NCBI GenBank assembly: GCA_003665825.1
Contig: QPFY01000011.1
Coordinates: 1,054,001 to 1,118,000 of the forward strand
Origin: Microbotryum silenes-acaulis
Lineage: Eukaryota > Basidiomycota > Microbotryomycetes > Microbotryales > Microbotryaceae
Length of the DNA: 64,000 nucleotides
Direction of reading: 5' to 3'
In this document: piece by piece, positions 1-12,757 of the stretch
Layout: every line of letters starts with the position of its first letter
How positions within the stretch are numbered: the stretch's first letter is position 1
The notes under the pieces: model-generated
Seen by the model: the letters and a program-made list of their open reading frames with translations, nothing else
What the model was told of the DNA's origin: nothing
Database searches by the model: none
Translations under genes and position numbers: made by a program

Positions 1-1554
1 ATCCAAGAAGGCGACCATGGCGAGGTCGAAGCGACGGTTTTGCAGTAATCTTGTTACGGCGAAAAAGTCACCACTGCCGTGTAGTTCGAGCGAGGTCGAC
101 GTCGAGGTGGACGAGGTCGAACTCGCGGAAGAGGTGCCGCTCGTGGAAGCGGGGTGGTGCGAGTCCGTTTCGTTGAGTTTCTCTATCCTCGAAAAGGATC
201 CGATGGGTACGAGTTTGTAGGTATGGAACGTGTAGGAGAACTTGCGGGCGATTGTTTGGAGCAGGAGGAGGGTGTGGCCCCATGCGGCGTTGATCTCGGG
301 CCATTCGACTGGATGATTCGGTAATCGCCCTAGACGGAGACCGTTGATGGTGCCGAAGCCGGCTTCTTGGCCTATGCAGAAAGCGTCGTCTGCGGAAAGG
401 GGGGCGGGGTTCAGACTGGTCTGAGAGAGAAAGCAGGGCGTTCGGGAGACTGACTGAATACGTTGGTTTTTTCCAATTTGATCAGCTCGCGCAAGTCATG
501 CTCGTAACGCGTCTGGACCGAGTCGATCTTGTCCTGCATCGCCTGTGTTTGTAATGTTTGGTTTGAATGATCCCTCCAAAACCTGTTGGGAGAGCGAAGC
601 ACGTCTGAGTGGGCGAAATCTCGGAGTTTTCGCAAAGTGTGCTCACTCTTGTTCTTCGAGCGCGAGTTGTTCCTCCTCTGCATCGAGTAGTGCCTTTTCC
701 TGATCGAGAGCGGCTCGTTCGGCCTCGACCTGTTTGAGCGACTGCAACGCCTCTTGGGCGGCGCGTTTTCTGCGTGCGATTTCCTTGGTCAACGCCTCCT
801 TGGTTCCGGTGGGGCCGAGCACATCCTCGTTACGCCTGCGCTGCACGTCCTTTTCAAACGCTTCCAAGCGATCTTTTTCCTTTTTGAGTTCGGACAGTTC
901 CTTGTTGATGAGCGACAAGAGTTTGTCCATGCATTCGACGCAGAGCGGGTGGTCGATCTTGGACTCTGCCGAGAGCAACGAGTACAGTCGCGATAACTGT
1001 GAGATGCGAGGGGTCAAGGGTGGCGGATCGGAGGAGGGGGATGCGTGGGGGTTCGAAGTGGTTTGGATGATCTCGGTGCGAGGTTTGGAGGGGGGCAGTA
1101 CGGCGAGGGAGGATTCGACGGTCGGGACGTGGGGTGGAGCGGCGTGGGCTGGGTCGAGCACGATGTAGCTCTCGCCTGGTCCGAAACCGACGGGAGGATC
1201 TGCGCCAGGAGGAACGGACGACGAGCCCGAAGGCGGCTGGTAAGGACTTGGGATGCGCAAGGTGTGATGTGCGTCGGTGGAGCCCCAGCGAGTCGCGACG
1301 GAGGTCGGGGTGGTGGACGTCGACGGGTTCGTGCGAGGTGGTCTCGCGGCGACGGCGGTATCGTACAACGGTCTCAGCCCCGGTCGTAGTCGATTCGGGC
1401 TCGGGCTCGGGCCCGGGTCGGGGAGGTGCGCTGGATGCGGATGTCGCTCGGATTGGGATAGGAGGTCATACGTCGAGGGGGACAGCGCCGCGAGTGAGTC
1501 GTCGAGCGAGGACGGCGTCAACGGTTGACGACATCGTTGACAGTTGCCGTGCAT
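1..1554 (-). CDS. ATG6: Beclin 1 / Atg6 / Vps30 (3' end outside window)
   Basis: Core subunit of the class III phosphatidylinositol 3-kinase complexes, needed for autophagy and vacuolar sorting. The N-terminus has the family's paired CxxC signature (CQRCRQPL), followed by a Ser/Pro-rich linker. A long coiled coil starts near SLINKELSELKKEKDR and ends in an alternating Glu/Gln stretch. After two introns come the hallmarks of the conserved C-terminal (BARA) domain: KTNVFNDAFCIG, then GTINGLRLGRLP, then EINAAWGHTLLLL. The coding frame is still open at base 1, so the last part of the BARA domain is missing only because the window ends. I chose the ATG at 1554, four residues before the first Cys motif; an in-frame ATG at 1614 would add 20 residues. 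The gene diverges from MED14 across about 300 bp. Identification is firm; the start is less sure. Confidence 0.93.
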
Positions 1555-1852
1555 GGTGTGAGACCATCCAGGGAGGGGAACTGCTGTGGGGTCCAAAGTG
1601 GTGCGGTCGTACAAAAGACAAGCTCGCGGCTCGTCCAGCGCGTCGTGTCGGCCAGCCTCACTTATTAGAGCTCATTTTTATTAGCAAGTTGTCAGAAGAG
1701 CGGTCAGCGGCGCCTTCAGTCAGCCGCGCAGTTCAGTTTTAAGTTCAGCCGATCAATCGGCCAAACCGACCTCCTTTCTCGCGCTCTTGCTCTTTCTTCT
1801 CGCTCGCTCCTTTTGCTCGGCGAGACAGGCACCGACAACATCGACCAAGCTG

Positions 1853-4800
1853 ATGGACCCCGTCGTATCGAGCAACGGCGGTGGTCCGTCCCATCAGGAT
1901 CATGGCCACGGTCATCGTCCGAGCTCGAACTTGGTCGGCCACTCGTCATTGTCATTGTCCTCCTCCCAGTCGCTGTCCCTGTCGAGCTCTGCCCAGCCGC
2001 TGCCATCACCACCACAGGGCACCGACTGCACTCCCACAGCGACCACGATCCCCAGTCTGAAACTGAATCATGCGTCAAGCCAGTCCCAGCCGGTACCGGA
2101 TCACGAGCCCCGCTCCCTCGACGACGAACTGCCGACGGTCACGCACGACTTGATCCCCTTGGGCCACATCGTACAACGTCTCGTCGCACAGGTCCATGCC
2201 GATCTGCTCAACCTCACAGAAACGTCAGTTGGACATCGCGCTGGACGTTCTTGTCCCGTCCCGAGTGGGGCGGCATGCTGAACCTCCTTCTCTCCGTCCA
2301 GTCTGCCCTCCTCATCGGACCCAGCTCGCAAGAGGGCCATCGTCGACTATGTCCTCCAAACGCGGCGCCAGCTGCTCAAGCTACTCGTTCTCGTACGGTG
2401 GAGCTCACAGGCGGACGCCCTGCACAAATGCATGGTACGTGCCACCTCAGCTCGGTGCTTGCTCCGAGTCGCGCACTGATCCGGATTCACCGCCCCACGC
2501 CCCATAGAACATTATTGGCTTTTTGGCAAGACAAAACTTCGAATTTGATCAGTCCGTACAGCGATTGCACGAGGTCAAGGACGTGTTGGCCGGCGCAAGG
2601 TCAGTCTACCGCGAGTTCGGCTCCCCGTCCGTTCAATTGCTAACTATCCCCTTGGCTGCGTCGTGCCAGGGTCCGCAACTATGACCTCACCTCCGCGCTT
2701 ACCGTACTCTCGACCGGCCACTACCCCTTCCTCCCTTCCGTCATTCCCGAATCCTTTACCCAGCCTCTCCCACTGTCCGACTCGACCGTGCTCGAAACTC
2801 TAGCCGAGGTCGATCAGATCCTCGCGTACCGATTGGCATGTCTCGAGAACCTACCTCGCGCGATGAGGACCTATTGGATCAAGGATGGGAGGGTAGCGTT
2901 CAGGGTCGAGCGGATGTGGGAGGCTAGTTTCACTTATGGTGGAGAGCGCGGGAAAGAAGAGTGGTACTTGCTCGGCATCACGTTTGGGTTTAACGTCCAG
3001 GATGCCAGAGGGGGTGAGTAGATTGAATCTTGGGCCCCTCGGTTAACTCGTCAGGCTCACACCTTCAACCCCGTCCAGTCTGGTCATCCGAACCTTCTGG
3101 ACCAATCAAGGAAACAATACTCCAACTCTGCAACCAGGAACTCGCTCGGCATCCCCTCACCGACCCATCCTCCTCCTCGACACCCAAATCCGCCCCTCTG
3201 GTCCGAGCCTACAACTTTCTACAACGGCTCGCGTTGAGCTACCAACTCGAGGCGATCGCGTCACAGGCCTCAGTACTCGCCCAGACGAAATGGTTGGGGC
3301 ATCTGAGATGCGTGAGAGAGTTTGACGGGCGTGGGTTAAGGGTTGATTATTGGTTACCCAAGGAAGGGTCAAAGTCGACCTCGGCGAATTCGGGCTCGGG
3401 ATCGGCGGCGGCGGGAGGAGGGGCTAAAACGATACCGACGGCGACGGCGCCGTGTTTGAGATTCGCGTATGGGCAACGGGATGAGGTCCGAGGGACGGAG
3501 AGGGTCGAGTTGATGCGGAGAAGGGCTTTGGACAAGTTGTTGATTGGAGGAGGCACGGGGGGGAAGCGGAAAGAGGCTACAACGACCGGTTCGCAGGGGC
3601 CAGGGTCAGAGCCGCGGCAGGACGAAACGACGGAAGAACAAGAGGATGTCGATGATGCTTTGTCGATCACGTGGACTGTGCCGAGCTCCTCGGATTCGGC
3701 TGTGCCGGTTGATACGACTTCGGTTGACCTGACCTTGAACGAGAGTCTGGATCTGGAGATCTTGCTGAGACAGGTGACGACTCGACATGTCCGAAGCAAC
3801 ATGCTGGAGTTGTACGACCAGCTCGTCCACGAACTTGATCCGAACGATCTGGAACTCGTTTCGTCGACGAACAGCAATGCGCCTTCAATTGTGGATCGGG
3901 AGGAGGAACTTCAGGACGAGGGTGTCCAGCAGATCAAAGTCCACCTCTACTCGTCCCACTGTATCCTCGTTTCTCTCTCGACGCTCTCGGGCAAACTCGA
4001 GTTCAAAGCTGTCGGGGAAGCGACCTCGTTGCGTGAAGCACGACTCCGAGGTGCGGCGGAGAAAGTCGACCATTCGCGTCGACTGCTCGGCGAAACACTG
4101 CTGCGCATCCGCGCGACCACGATCCTGGACGAGGTCGACTCAAAGGCCGGGTATTTGGGCCTTGCGACGACCAAGAGGTTACCGTTGAAGAGCAACGACA
4201 TGGCTCGCTTTGGATCGACGACGAGAGGGTTGCTCTTCATCCAGCTCAAAGGTGTGTCGAATGGATCCTCGACTGGAGCACAGGCCGCATCGTCCTTTGG
4301 GTGGATGTCATCGGGATCGAGCTACTACTTGGTCTTGGTGATGAACGAGTCGGGGTTTCGTTTCGCATTGATCGGGACGAGGGAAGAGGCGGATCAGATG
4401 TCGGCTTGGACGACGATCGATGAAATGGGCTGGATAGAACGTGGGTCAATGACAGGGGCGGGTCAGCAGGATCCGGGGACGAGCTTCGATGTGGCAATCG
4501 AGGATTTAAGAGACCTTTATGCTTATTGCATGTGAGTCGACTATAGGGAGAAGGGGCCATGGATGACTGTAACTGGGAACTGATGGTGCTTTTGTGGGGT
4601 TCGATGATCCAGGAAACGCATCAGGTTCTACATCATCGAATCACAGCTTCACCTCCGACGGATCCCTTACCAACATGTGTCTCCGTTGGCTCCAGCTTCG
4701 GCATCGCGTACGGCGTCTTTGACACCGACATCACCTTATCTTGTGATCCACTCCTCGGACCTCATCGCCTCGCCCACGCCGATAGCCCACCGCAACATAG

Positions 4801-5207
4801 CGATCCTTCTACTTCCGCCCAGATCTCACTCTGCCCACAGTAATCTAAGCGATGCACAACAAGACCAAGTCGTCTTCCTGCTCAAGCTCAAAGCCACGTT
4901 TTCCCCACCACCCCAAAACCTCTCTCTCGCCACCACACACGCCGATCCACCAACTCCTCACCTTTTGCCCTCCAACGTCCTCTACTCCCCCCCAACGAAC
5001 CTCCTCGAATTCCGCTTCGACGATCTCGAAACCTGCGTGCAGGATTTCTTGGATGCGTATGCTCTGGTCGTCAAGAGTGTGGTGATGAAGAGGCATCGAT
5101 TATTGGAGATCAAGAGGCAGGATCAAGCGGTGTCGTTGGTGAAGGCGGTGATGGAGGCCAAGTTGGGAGGAGGGGGGGAAGTAGCTTCGACGACGGGGAC
5201 TGCATGA
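1853..5207 (+). CDS. MED14: Mediator complex subunit 14 (Med14/Rgr1)
   Basis: Scaffold subunit joining the head, middle and tail modules of Mediator, the RNA polymerase II coactivator. After a Ser/His-rich leader the conserved N-terminal block is clear: LIPLGHIVQRLV, DLLNLTETLPS, then RRQLLKLLVLVRWS across introns near 2223-2309 and 2434-2508. NIIGFLARQNFEFDQ and the block TVLETLAEVDQILAYRL follow. The large third-quarter exon (from about 3079) holds the poorly conserved body. A last intron begins at 4532 and the C-terminal exon ends at 5207. At least five introns are needed to join the conserved blocks in frame. The ATG at 1853 is preferred over an in-frame one at 1787, which would sit in pyrimidine-rich leader DNA. 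The gene is convergent with COY1. Confidence 0.9.
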
Positions 5208-5434
5208 TGTACAGTGCTCCTTTTCCTGAGGCGCAAGTTGCGCTTAATTTTGCGTTCCCAGGCGTAGTAGATGTAGGAAAGAATGTCATAATAGTACGAT
5301 AGAAGCAAGCGGACACATGCTCGGGTGGCGGTCACATCGACGACGACAAAAGGGTAGAATAACAGCAAAGCACAATTAGCATGAAAGGGGGTAAGCCAGC
5401 CCAACGTCACAAAAGTAAGCTACTCGTATGCGTT

Positions 5435-8173
5435 CTACGATATCGGTGGCGCGGCAACATGGGTCATTGAATCTGCTGATCCCGAGAAATTGGCGTACAA
5501 CGTCGACAGCACCAGTAAATGCAGACCCAACGCATAGACAACGAAGATGTTACGCGAGAACCGGTTCGACAACACCAATGTCGACAGGTGGAGGAGCACC
5601 TTCTCCAAAGGGTTGAGCATATGGATCGCCCGTCCTCGTTCCCTTCCTCTGAACGCTTCGAAAGGGTTCATCGATTCGTCGTACTTGTTTTGGAACTTGC
5701 CCAATTCTTCGTCCCCCTTTGATCCTCCAAAAGGTTTCATAGGGATGACCCTCGTATCGTCGCGATAAGATTGAAGGTAGCGCACTTTCTCGTAGAGTTT
5801 CAGAGAATCCGTTTGGAGGGATTTGATCTCGCCGCGGAGTTCGGAAATGGTTTCGAATTGACGACGCAGTTCTTCTTCGAGTTCGGCGTTGCGTTGGCGG
5901 AAACGATCCCTTTGCGAGGTGATGATGGGGAGGATTGAAATATCGGCTGAACTGGTGAAACCTCCGCTTGTCCCACCCGGTGCGTTCGATCCGCTCCCGC
6001 CAACACCATTGAGGTCCTTCTTGCCCACGTTGAGGGAAGCCAACGGATCCTCCCTCGCCGCCGCCGCCGCAGAAGCCGATTGACCCCCCTGATTGATCCT
6101 CAACAAATCATTCTCCAACCGATCGTTCAAACTCCTCTGCTCATCGAACCTCGATTGTAAGCCATTCAGATCATTCGATAACGTACGATGTGTCGCGGAC
6201 AATTCTTCATGTGCGACGCGAAGGGATGTTAATTCATCTTGGAGTTTACGGTTCTTGGTCATGAGGAGGTTTTCGAGTGGCTTGCCACGGTGTTGGTTCG
6301 CTTTGTCGGCGTTGGGGTCGGGGAGGCGCACGGTCTCGTCGAACGGGTGTGTTTCTTCCGTTTCGAGTCCCGCGAATTCGACGTACTGTGGATGGAGCCG
6401 TTTCGTGCGACCGTCAGCACGTATCAATCGTAGAACCCCACGGACGCGGACCAGCTACCTTCATAATCTCCAACTCGCGCTTGATCTCATCATAATCATC
6501 AAACTGCCTCACACGCTCCTTCAAACTCTCAATCTCCTGCGCCTTGATCTCCCTGTCTTTGATCAGATCGTCGACCTTCTTCTGGCTCTCGGATCGGTCC
6601 TTCTCGTTCATTTCCTTTTGTTGTTCGAGGGAACGCATCAATCGACTGGCTTCCGTTTGGAGGTCCGAGACTTGAGCTTCTAATTGCGAGACCCTGAAGC
6701 CACGAGTAATCAACATGATCAGCTGAGGATCATCTCGCTTACGTGGTTACAGCGCAACTCACCGCCCCGCACTTTCGCTCCCGCTTCGAACAGCCTCAAT
6801 CTCGGCGCGCAGTTTCTCGTTCCTTCGTTCGACTTCGGTCACGCGGCTGTTGGCGCGTTCGAGATCCTCGGTGATGAGATCGGCTTCGGCGAGACGGGCG
6901 AGCGTTTCTTGATCTGTCAGCAAAGGGAAGGGTGAATGTATGATCATCAGTTTCGCCGAGTCTTTGAGCGGTGAAAGCTGCTTTTTTGCGAACCTTGTCG
7001 TTGACTATGATCAAAGAGTTTGGCCTGACTCGAGTCGGCTGTGGTCCGCAACTCTCGCAGCTGTGATCGAGCGACCGAGACCTGGCGTTGCAAATCCTTC
7101 TCCCTGAGTTCAAGACGGAGGCATGGATCATCAGTAACACGATCAAGTACAAGCATAGTCGAGAGGTTGCCCTGCTTACCGCTCGGCGTAATTCCTCAAC
7201 CTCTCATCGTACGTGGCGTGGAGCTCGGCTTCTTTCGCCCCCACATGCTCTACGACCATATCCTCCATCTGTCCAACCCCGCCCGAACCACGCATGTCAA
7301 TCGAGAAAGAATTGCGACCTCATAAACGCAAAATCGCCCGACTCACCCTCGTCTCGAGCTTTTCAACCTTTTCAGCCAATCGCTTACGCTCCTTCTCTGC
7401 CGAAGCGGCCTCGCTCAGTTGTTGTCTCAACGCGGCGTTCTCCTCCTTCTGTTGAGCGACCTCGCCTTCGAGGATCCTTGCTTCCGAAGCACGTGCAGTT
7501 TGGTCCTTGGTAAGAGGGCAAGCGGAAATTGCATCCCAGTGTGAGCCAAGTCATTGAATGAGCCTGGCGAGCACGACTCACGACGGCAGCATCCAACAAG
7601 GGGAAAGGGTCGGGAGCTTCGGCGAGGAGTTTGTACACGCCCAGAAAGGCGTTCTCGGCCGTCTTGGAACGTTTTGTCAAGGCGTCGATTTCGCCCTGAT
7701 AGGCTGTGGGTGAGGGGTCACAGGCGTAGGAGTCAGGTTTTCGGTTCGGTTCGGTCGGCGAGTTCTGGCGATGGAGAGCGCGACGTACCTTTGAGTAGCG
7801 TCTTGAATACGGGTGCTTTGTCCTGATCGGGCAGTTTCTTGAAGTCTGTTCGCCTCCACGACGTGATCAGGGCTGTGAAGAGCAGACGGACTGCTCGAGT
7901 CGGGGGAACGAACCTCGTGTGGATTCGGCGAGCTTCTTGCGCCCCATCATGTTGTCCTTTTGGTTATCGACAATCTCCAAGCCTTGAATGTCGAGTGACT
8001 TTTGAAGTTGGGAGAGGTTGATGTCTGCATAGAGAGTCGAGCGGATCGGTGAGCGGTGGACGTGGAGGTGGCTAGGACGGACTGGATCGCGGTGGGGCAG
8101 CTGGTTGGGATCAGGAGGACTGACCTCCCCATACTTTGAGCGCGGCTGAGAAGTTGGCTGTGGAGTCGGCCAT
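5435..8173 (-). CDS. COY1: CASP/Coy1-type Golgi golgin, C-terminally anchored coiled coil
   Basis: Golgi-membrane tether involved in intra-Golgi transport. The first exon starts [15 protein letters not shown]. Across an intron it joins [19 protein letters not shown], the conserved CASP N-terminus. Several short exons then encode an almost continuous coiled coil. The last exon carries the CASP C-terminal signature: [15 protein letters not shown], then [20 protein letters not shown], and a single hydrophobic segment ([19 protein letters not shown]) near the end that should be the membrane anchor. About eight introns are required. The ATG at 8173 is fixed by the family N-terminus; longer upstream open frames at 8174-8480 are not conserved and probably belong to the leader. 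Confidence 0.9.
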
Positions 8174-8711
8174 GATGACGAACGCGTTGGCTGCTCGGTT
8201 GGTCGGGGTGCTGTAACCCGGGTTCCTCCTGTCTGCCGTGCTCTCGCCGCCGGCCAGAGGAGCTTCTCGGGTCGGAGCGCACCAGACGTGAACCTCGACT
8301 TGGTCTCGACGGTCAGCACAGCCGAGTGGATGGAGAATTCCTTGCTGAGCAGCGATGCCTCGATGTAGAGCTGCAGTAGTATGTGCGAGGCGATCGAATG
8401 ACGTGAGAGACGGGCGAGCACGCTGCTCTCTCGACGTGGAGCGAACCAGAGCGAACCCCAAGCCCGAGTAAGGAGACCACACGCGCGTTATTAGCCGCTT
8501 TGAGCAGCGTATGCGAGATCCTAATCCGAGTTAGCGAGCCTCCGGGTCCTCTTTATCGTCTACTTGTGCGACCACTTCTATTTTTATAAATTACAGGGTC
8601 ATCCATTGTCTATTACTAGATAATGTTCAGACCTCTGCGCGAGGTACAGCCAGAGGCAACAATAATCGCACCCGCGCCGGTCAGGATCGGAATTGGACGC
8701 GTCGGTCGGCA
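8174..8711. other. Intergenic DNA between COY1 start and transposon island
   Basis: This is the upstream region of COY1. The part next to the gene is GC-rich; the part from about 8560 is AT-rich and runs into the transposon's left end. No convincing gene is visible. A second partial copy of the element's terminal motif (cagccagaggc) occurs at about 8648, so the true left end of the outer transposon could lie up to about 80 bp further left than annotated. Confidence 0.5.
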
Positions 8712-8741
8712 GGACCCCCGAAAGCCCAGCCAGAGGCGCAT
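8712..8741 (+). repeat. Left terminal inverted repeat of outer element
   Basis: Thirty bases beginning ggacccccgaaagcccag. The reverse complement of 13023-13052 matches 28 of 30 positions. Flanking bases on both sides (aattg... then ...aggacccc) also show weak inverted similarity, so the repeat may extend outward. Confidence 0.7.
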
Positions 8742-8826
8742 GTGGAAAAACGCCCTTTTTTGGCCTTTTTGTCAAAGGTTTTTACCCTATTTTGGCCCCA
8801 AAATGTCAAAATCTCACATGCGCCTC
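8733..8826. repeat. Subterminal hairpin of outer element
   Basis: The 12-mer gaggcgcatgtg at 8733-8744 is perfectly complementary to cacatgcgcctc at 8815-8826. The loop of about 70 bp is T-rich and contains tgtcaaa twice. The same gcgcctc core recurs three times at the right end of the element. Confidence 0.65.
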
Positions 8827-8959
8827 GGAAATATTATCAAAATGTGTTCTACATGCTTCAAAAATCGCTCAAAAGTCCTCGAAAACGCGTTCCGAGCGTT
8901 TGCGGGCGCGCGGCGGCCGATCGAACGTGGGTTGCGGCGCGCGTCGCTCCAGGCATCAA

Positions 8960-9672
8960 GAGGGCCGTCCTTGCTCTACTGGCGGGCTCGCTACTTCGTT
9001 GTCAGACTTCCGGTTTGCTGAACTTGAGCTTTTCGTATCCGCGGTGGCATTTGCAACTTGTAGAGGTTCTGCCGGCGGCATCTCGCAGGCCGGGCACGCT
9101 CCGAAGGGCGGCAATCTTTGCTCGGCATGTGCACACGTGCTGATGATGCGCTCGTCGGGGTAACATGAGGTAAGGTCCTTGTGGGACAACATGTAGTCGT
9201 TGGCGGGCCTAATGACTCGATGACCTGTCGACCATCAATCATGCGGAACGGCATAGTGCCATCAATGTGAGTGGAATAGCATGCTTTCTCGATGAGGCGA
9301 AGCTCCTATGGACAGCGGTTCTTCTCCATAAGCAATTTGATCGCAGCTGCATGCCACGCTTGAGGCCAAAGCAGATCAGAGATCCGATCTCCAATGGTGT
9401 GGCAGTGGTCACAACTCCGTCTAGCGATCCAAAATGACGATAGCGTTGTGCTAGCGCTCCGTACTGCTTGTCGACGCGACGGCCAAAGGTCGATATCCAT
9501 TCTTGCGTGCGTTGATCAGAGCATCGGTGGCGAGAAACGCGTCTCTGGTCTGGAGAGTCGGGTAGGGTAGGTCGATTACTGGGTGGGCTCGTCTTTGGAC
9601 AACTCGGTGCGAAGAGACGCGTCGGCGGGAGCGACATGATACATCGAAGGCGAGGAGCTCGGCGATCGTCAT
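8960..9672 (-). pseudogene. Degraded coding remnant inside the outer element, not recognised
   Basis: On the minus strand several protein-like stretches follow one another in different frames. From upstream to downstream they are MTIAELLAFDVSCRSRRRV, then HTIGDRISDLLWPQAW and AAAIKLLMEKNRCP, then an in-frame stop, then ELRLIEKACYSTHIDGT and FRMIDGRQVIESLG, and finally a Cys-containing piece (FGACPACEMPP). The stop and the frame changes suggest a decayed gene or one with unmodelled introns. I do not recognise the family. It could be the remnant of the outer element's own protein or a captured host fragment. Confidence 0.35.
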
Positions 9673-9892
9673 GTTGGTGAGCGGCGATAATCGATCGAAG
9701 TCATCGTCTGTTCAAATAGCAGTCCTGGTCTTCGTCAAGAAATAAGCATGGGATCATGTTGTCGTGCTATGCTTCAATGTCAGAACGAAGTGAAGCGGAA
9801 CAGAACCGGCGCCGCTTCAATCACAGTGGGAACTATTGGTATCTAATCCCTAACAGCCACTGCACCAATAAAAAGATCACAAAAAATGACTA

Positions 9893-9915
9893 CAGTCAGA
9901 CCTGAGAAAATTTAT
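9893..9915 (+). repeat. Left TIR of pogo element
   Basis: Starts cagtcagacctgag directly after TA. It is inverted at 12758-12780 with 21 of 23 positions identical. Confidence 0.9.
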
Positions 9916-10237
9916 ATCGCCCAATATTATACCTGTCAAAATTTATGGACTTTTCAATCTCCAACTTTTTTGGCTGACAGAACCTGTCCAATCTTCTACC
10001 TTATAATTTATGGGTTTACAGGTCAAATTATAAGATAAGAGAGAGCCGGAAATGAACGATTGATCAGGAATTGGCCTCTCCTTTGGCGTTATTGTTGACG
10101 AGCAGCCTGCTGGAAGAGTCCGAAATGCCCCGAAACAGCCGAGAAGCGAGCACAGGAGAGCAAAGGCGGCGGTTGACACGTTGACAGGCTCGTCGCGACG
10201 TGCTTCTCTCTCCTCTTCCGCCGACAACGACGCCGAA

Positions 10238-12486
10238 ATGAACATCTTCACAATCCGAGAAGCCCTCATCAAAAATTCCTCTTCATATCATCATGGTCTC
10301 ATTCCCTTCCCGGAATTTGAGGATCGTCATGGTCAACTCACCGCCGATCCTCAATTCGCCCCCTATCGCGCCGAATGGGACGCGTATCGCAAGCACCTGG
10401 TCGAACTCGAAAGGGATGGACCTCTCCCACCGGTAAGTTTTCATTTACATACTGATCGCTTGCTGCATTGCAGAACTTCTGATGATGTCTGTGGCACCTT
10501 CACAGCCGCCTCTGAAGCCTTGCCGAGAGGAGTCGGGCGCACGGGCCGCCGCGAATGAGGTCACCATGCTCGACCTGACCTCGTCGCCTCCGAAAAATCG
10601 CCAACAAAGCGAATCCCTCAAGCCCTCTCTCGACATACAAAGGGCTCGACTTCAGCCTCGACCTCGTCTCAAAAGGCTAAGCCCAAGCCTCAAAAGCTTG
10701 GACCGAAAGCGAAGGGCGCGGCGACCACCGCGCAGATTGTCAAGGTCCTTGACTATCAAAAACGGCGCAAGTTGACGCTCACGGCCACCGTCGAGTATTT
10801 CAACAATTCGCCAAACCACCGAGACATCCCGATCTTGAGCCAGCCAAAGCTCACGCAATGGCGCAAAAAGGAAGACGAGCATCGCGCCCTTCTCGAAAGC
10901 GGTCAAGGAAGCATGAGGCGCAACAACAGCGTCATGTACCCGAACCTGGAAAAGGCGCTGGCAATCTGGTGTACTCAAGCTCTCGAGCAGAACACCACCA
11001 TCACCACCGATGTATTGCGCCTGAAAGGTCAACAACTTGCCGACAAACTCGAGATTCGGGATTTCGCCTTTTCGAACGGCTGGCTTCAGGGCTTTAAGAA
11101 AAGGTACTCGCGTGATTCTTGTTCCAGTCAGCCGTTCTACATTGTCTGAATTTCCTCTTTGTGAATCTAGACACAATCTTCGCTCTTACAAGTTCCATGG
11201 CGAAGGCGAGAAGGTCGATGCGAAAACGCTCGAAGAGGAGCGCAAAAGAGTCGTCGATCTTACGAACAAGTACGACCCAAGTGATATCTTCAACATGGAC
11301 GAAACCGGTCTCTTCTACGCTATGCGTCCGTCTACGGGCCTTGCTCGGAACGGTCGAAATGGTGTCAAGATGAATAAGACTCGCATCACCTTCGCTTTCA
11401 CGGTCAACGCCGACGGATCGGAACGGCTCCCTCCCTTCATCATTGGTAGCGCGGCGAAGCCTCGTAGCTTCAACAAAAAACCAGCCAGCTACTACAAGCA
11501 TTACTATCAATCGAACAAGAAGGCGTGGATGACTGGCGAGCTTTACGTCGAATGGTTGAAAGCCCGGGATCTCGAGCTTCGCAGCAAGGGCCGAAAAATG
11601 CAACTCTGGCTCGATAACTTCTCGGGACACACGAGGGATGTTGATTCCATCACCAACATCAAAGTTCATTACTTTGCACCCAATATGACGTCAAGAATCC
11701 AGCCGCTCGATCAAGGAATCATTGCGAACTTCAAGGCAAACTATCGCAGAAGGTGAGTCCCGAGGTTTGAGACTGGTTTCCAACCTATCTGATCAATGAT
11801 GATGCACTCTGCTTGATAGGTTCATCCGTAATGCTATTGCAAGGTTCGACGATGGTCAAACCGGCGACGATATCTACGCAATTGATCAGCTTCGAGCGAT
11901 GAATCTTGCGAGACAGGCGTGGAACGACATCCGCCCCGAGACGATTGCCAACTGCTGGCGCCACGCTCAAATCTTGTCTGATCGCAAGAACAAAGGATCG
12001 ACCGACCATACACCTCTTCCCAACGGTCGCGGGCCTCTCGATGGCGATCGCGGCATCATCAACGCGATGAACGCTCTGAAGACGGCGAACGATGAGCTGG
12101 TCGAAAAGGGGATAGTTACGAGCAACGAGAAGATGAGTATCCACTTTCTCGTCGATGTGGAGGAGGAGAACCTTGCTGGTGGGGCTGAAATGACCGACCA
12201 GGAGATTGTGGACCTGGTCATTGCCGAAGAGTTGGAGGAGAATTGCGAGGGAGAAGGAGGAGAGGAGGAAGCGGAGATAGAGCTCCAACCGGCGGAGCGA
12301 ACGACGCTGAAGGAGGCAATCTCAGCGCTTGATGTTTTCCTTAAGTTTGCTATGAATGGGTACTCAGGTCCAACGGATTTGATTTCTTTTGAGGACGAGG
12401 CTAGGAGGATTCGCAGGACTCTTGTTGCCGAGCAGGATGCCGCGAGGATTCAGACGACAATGACTTCGTATTTCCAGCGTCAGTAG
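10238..12486 (+). CDS. Pogo-family transposase (CENP-B HTH plus DDE_1)
   Basis: Catalyses cut-and-paste transposition of the surrounding element. After a basic Ser/Pro/Lys linker come an N-terminal psq-like helix-turn-helix region (LTLTATVEYFNNSPNHRDIP) and a CENP-B-type DNA-binding domain (KALAIWCTQAL, FSNGWLQGFKKRH). The DDE_1 catalytic core follows, with acidic residues in FNMDETGLFY, LWLDNFSGH and IQPLDQGIIANFK, that is, the DDD arrangement typical of pogo. Introns near 11103-11169 and 11753-11820 restore the frame cleanly. The very C-terminus, QTTMTSYF, fits a PCNA-interacting peptide, a motif known in pogo transposases. The 5' end is uncertain: an exon from 10238 to 10432 is followed by a good donor, but joining it to the main frame near 10560 needs a weak acceptor. 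The catalytic core shows no disruption. Confidence 0.8.
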
Positions 12487-12757
12487 GTCAAGATATTTTT
12501 TCTTGGAGCTTTCAAAACTTGTTAGATGTCATCATGCCTCAGTAGAGGCCGTACATTGGCTGCAATTCAGTAATTCGGGCCTTCTAAATTTCCTCCCCCT
12601 CAAAAGTCAATGTATCGACTCAAACGATGCACGAAAATTCTTGATTTGATGTAGGAAGCTCAAAAACGGAGTTTCAGGTCATAATGTAGTGATCTGAAGC
12701 CGAACTCTCCAAGCTTATACCTGTCTTAATTTATGGGAAAATCCGTCCACCGAAAAA

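Noticed and set aside
1134..1742. Plus-strand frames opposite ATG6
   Set aside because: Shadow frames over the Ser/Pro-rich linker of Atg6, rich in Arg and without conserved motifs.
8623..9163. Plus-strand frames of 130-156 codons in the left part of the outer element
   Set aside because: Three overlapping frames of similar length over repetitive DNA, none protein-like.
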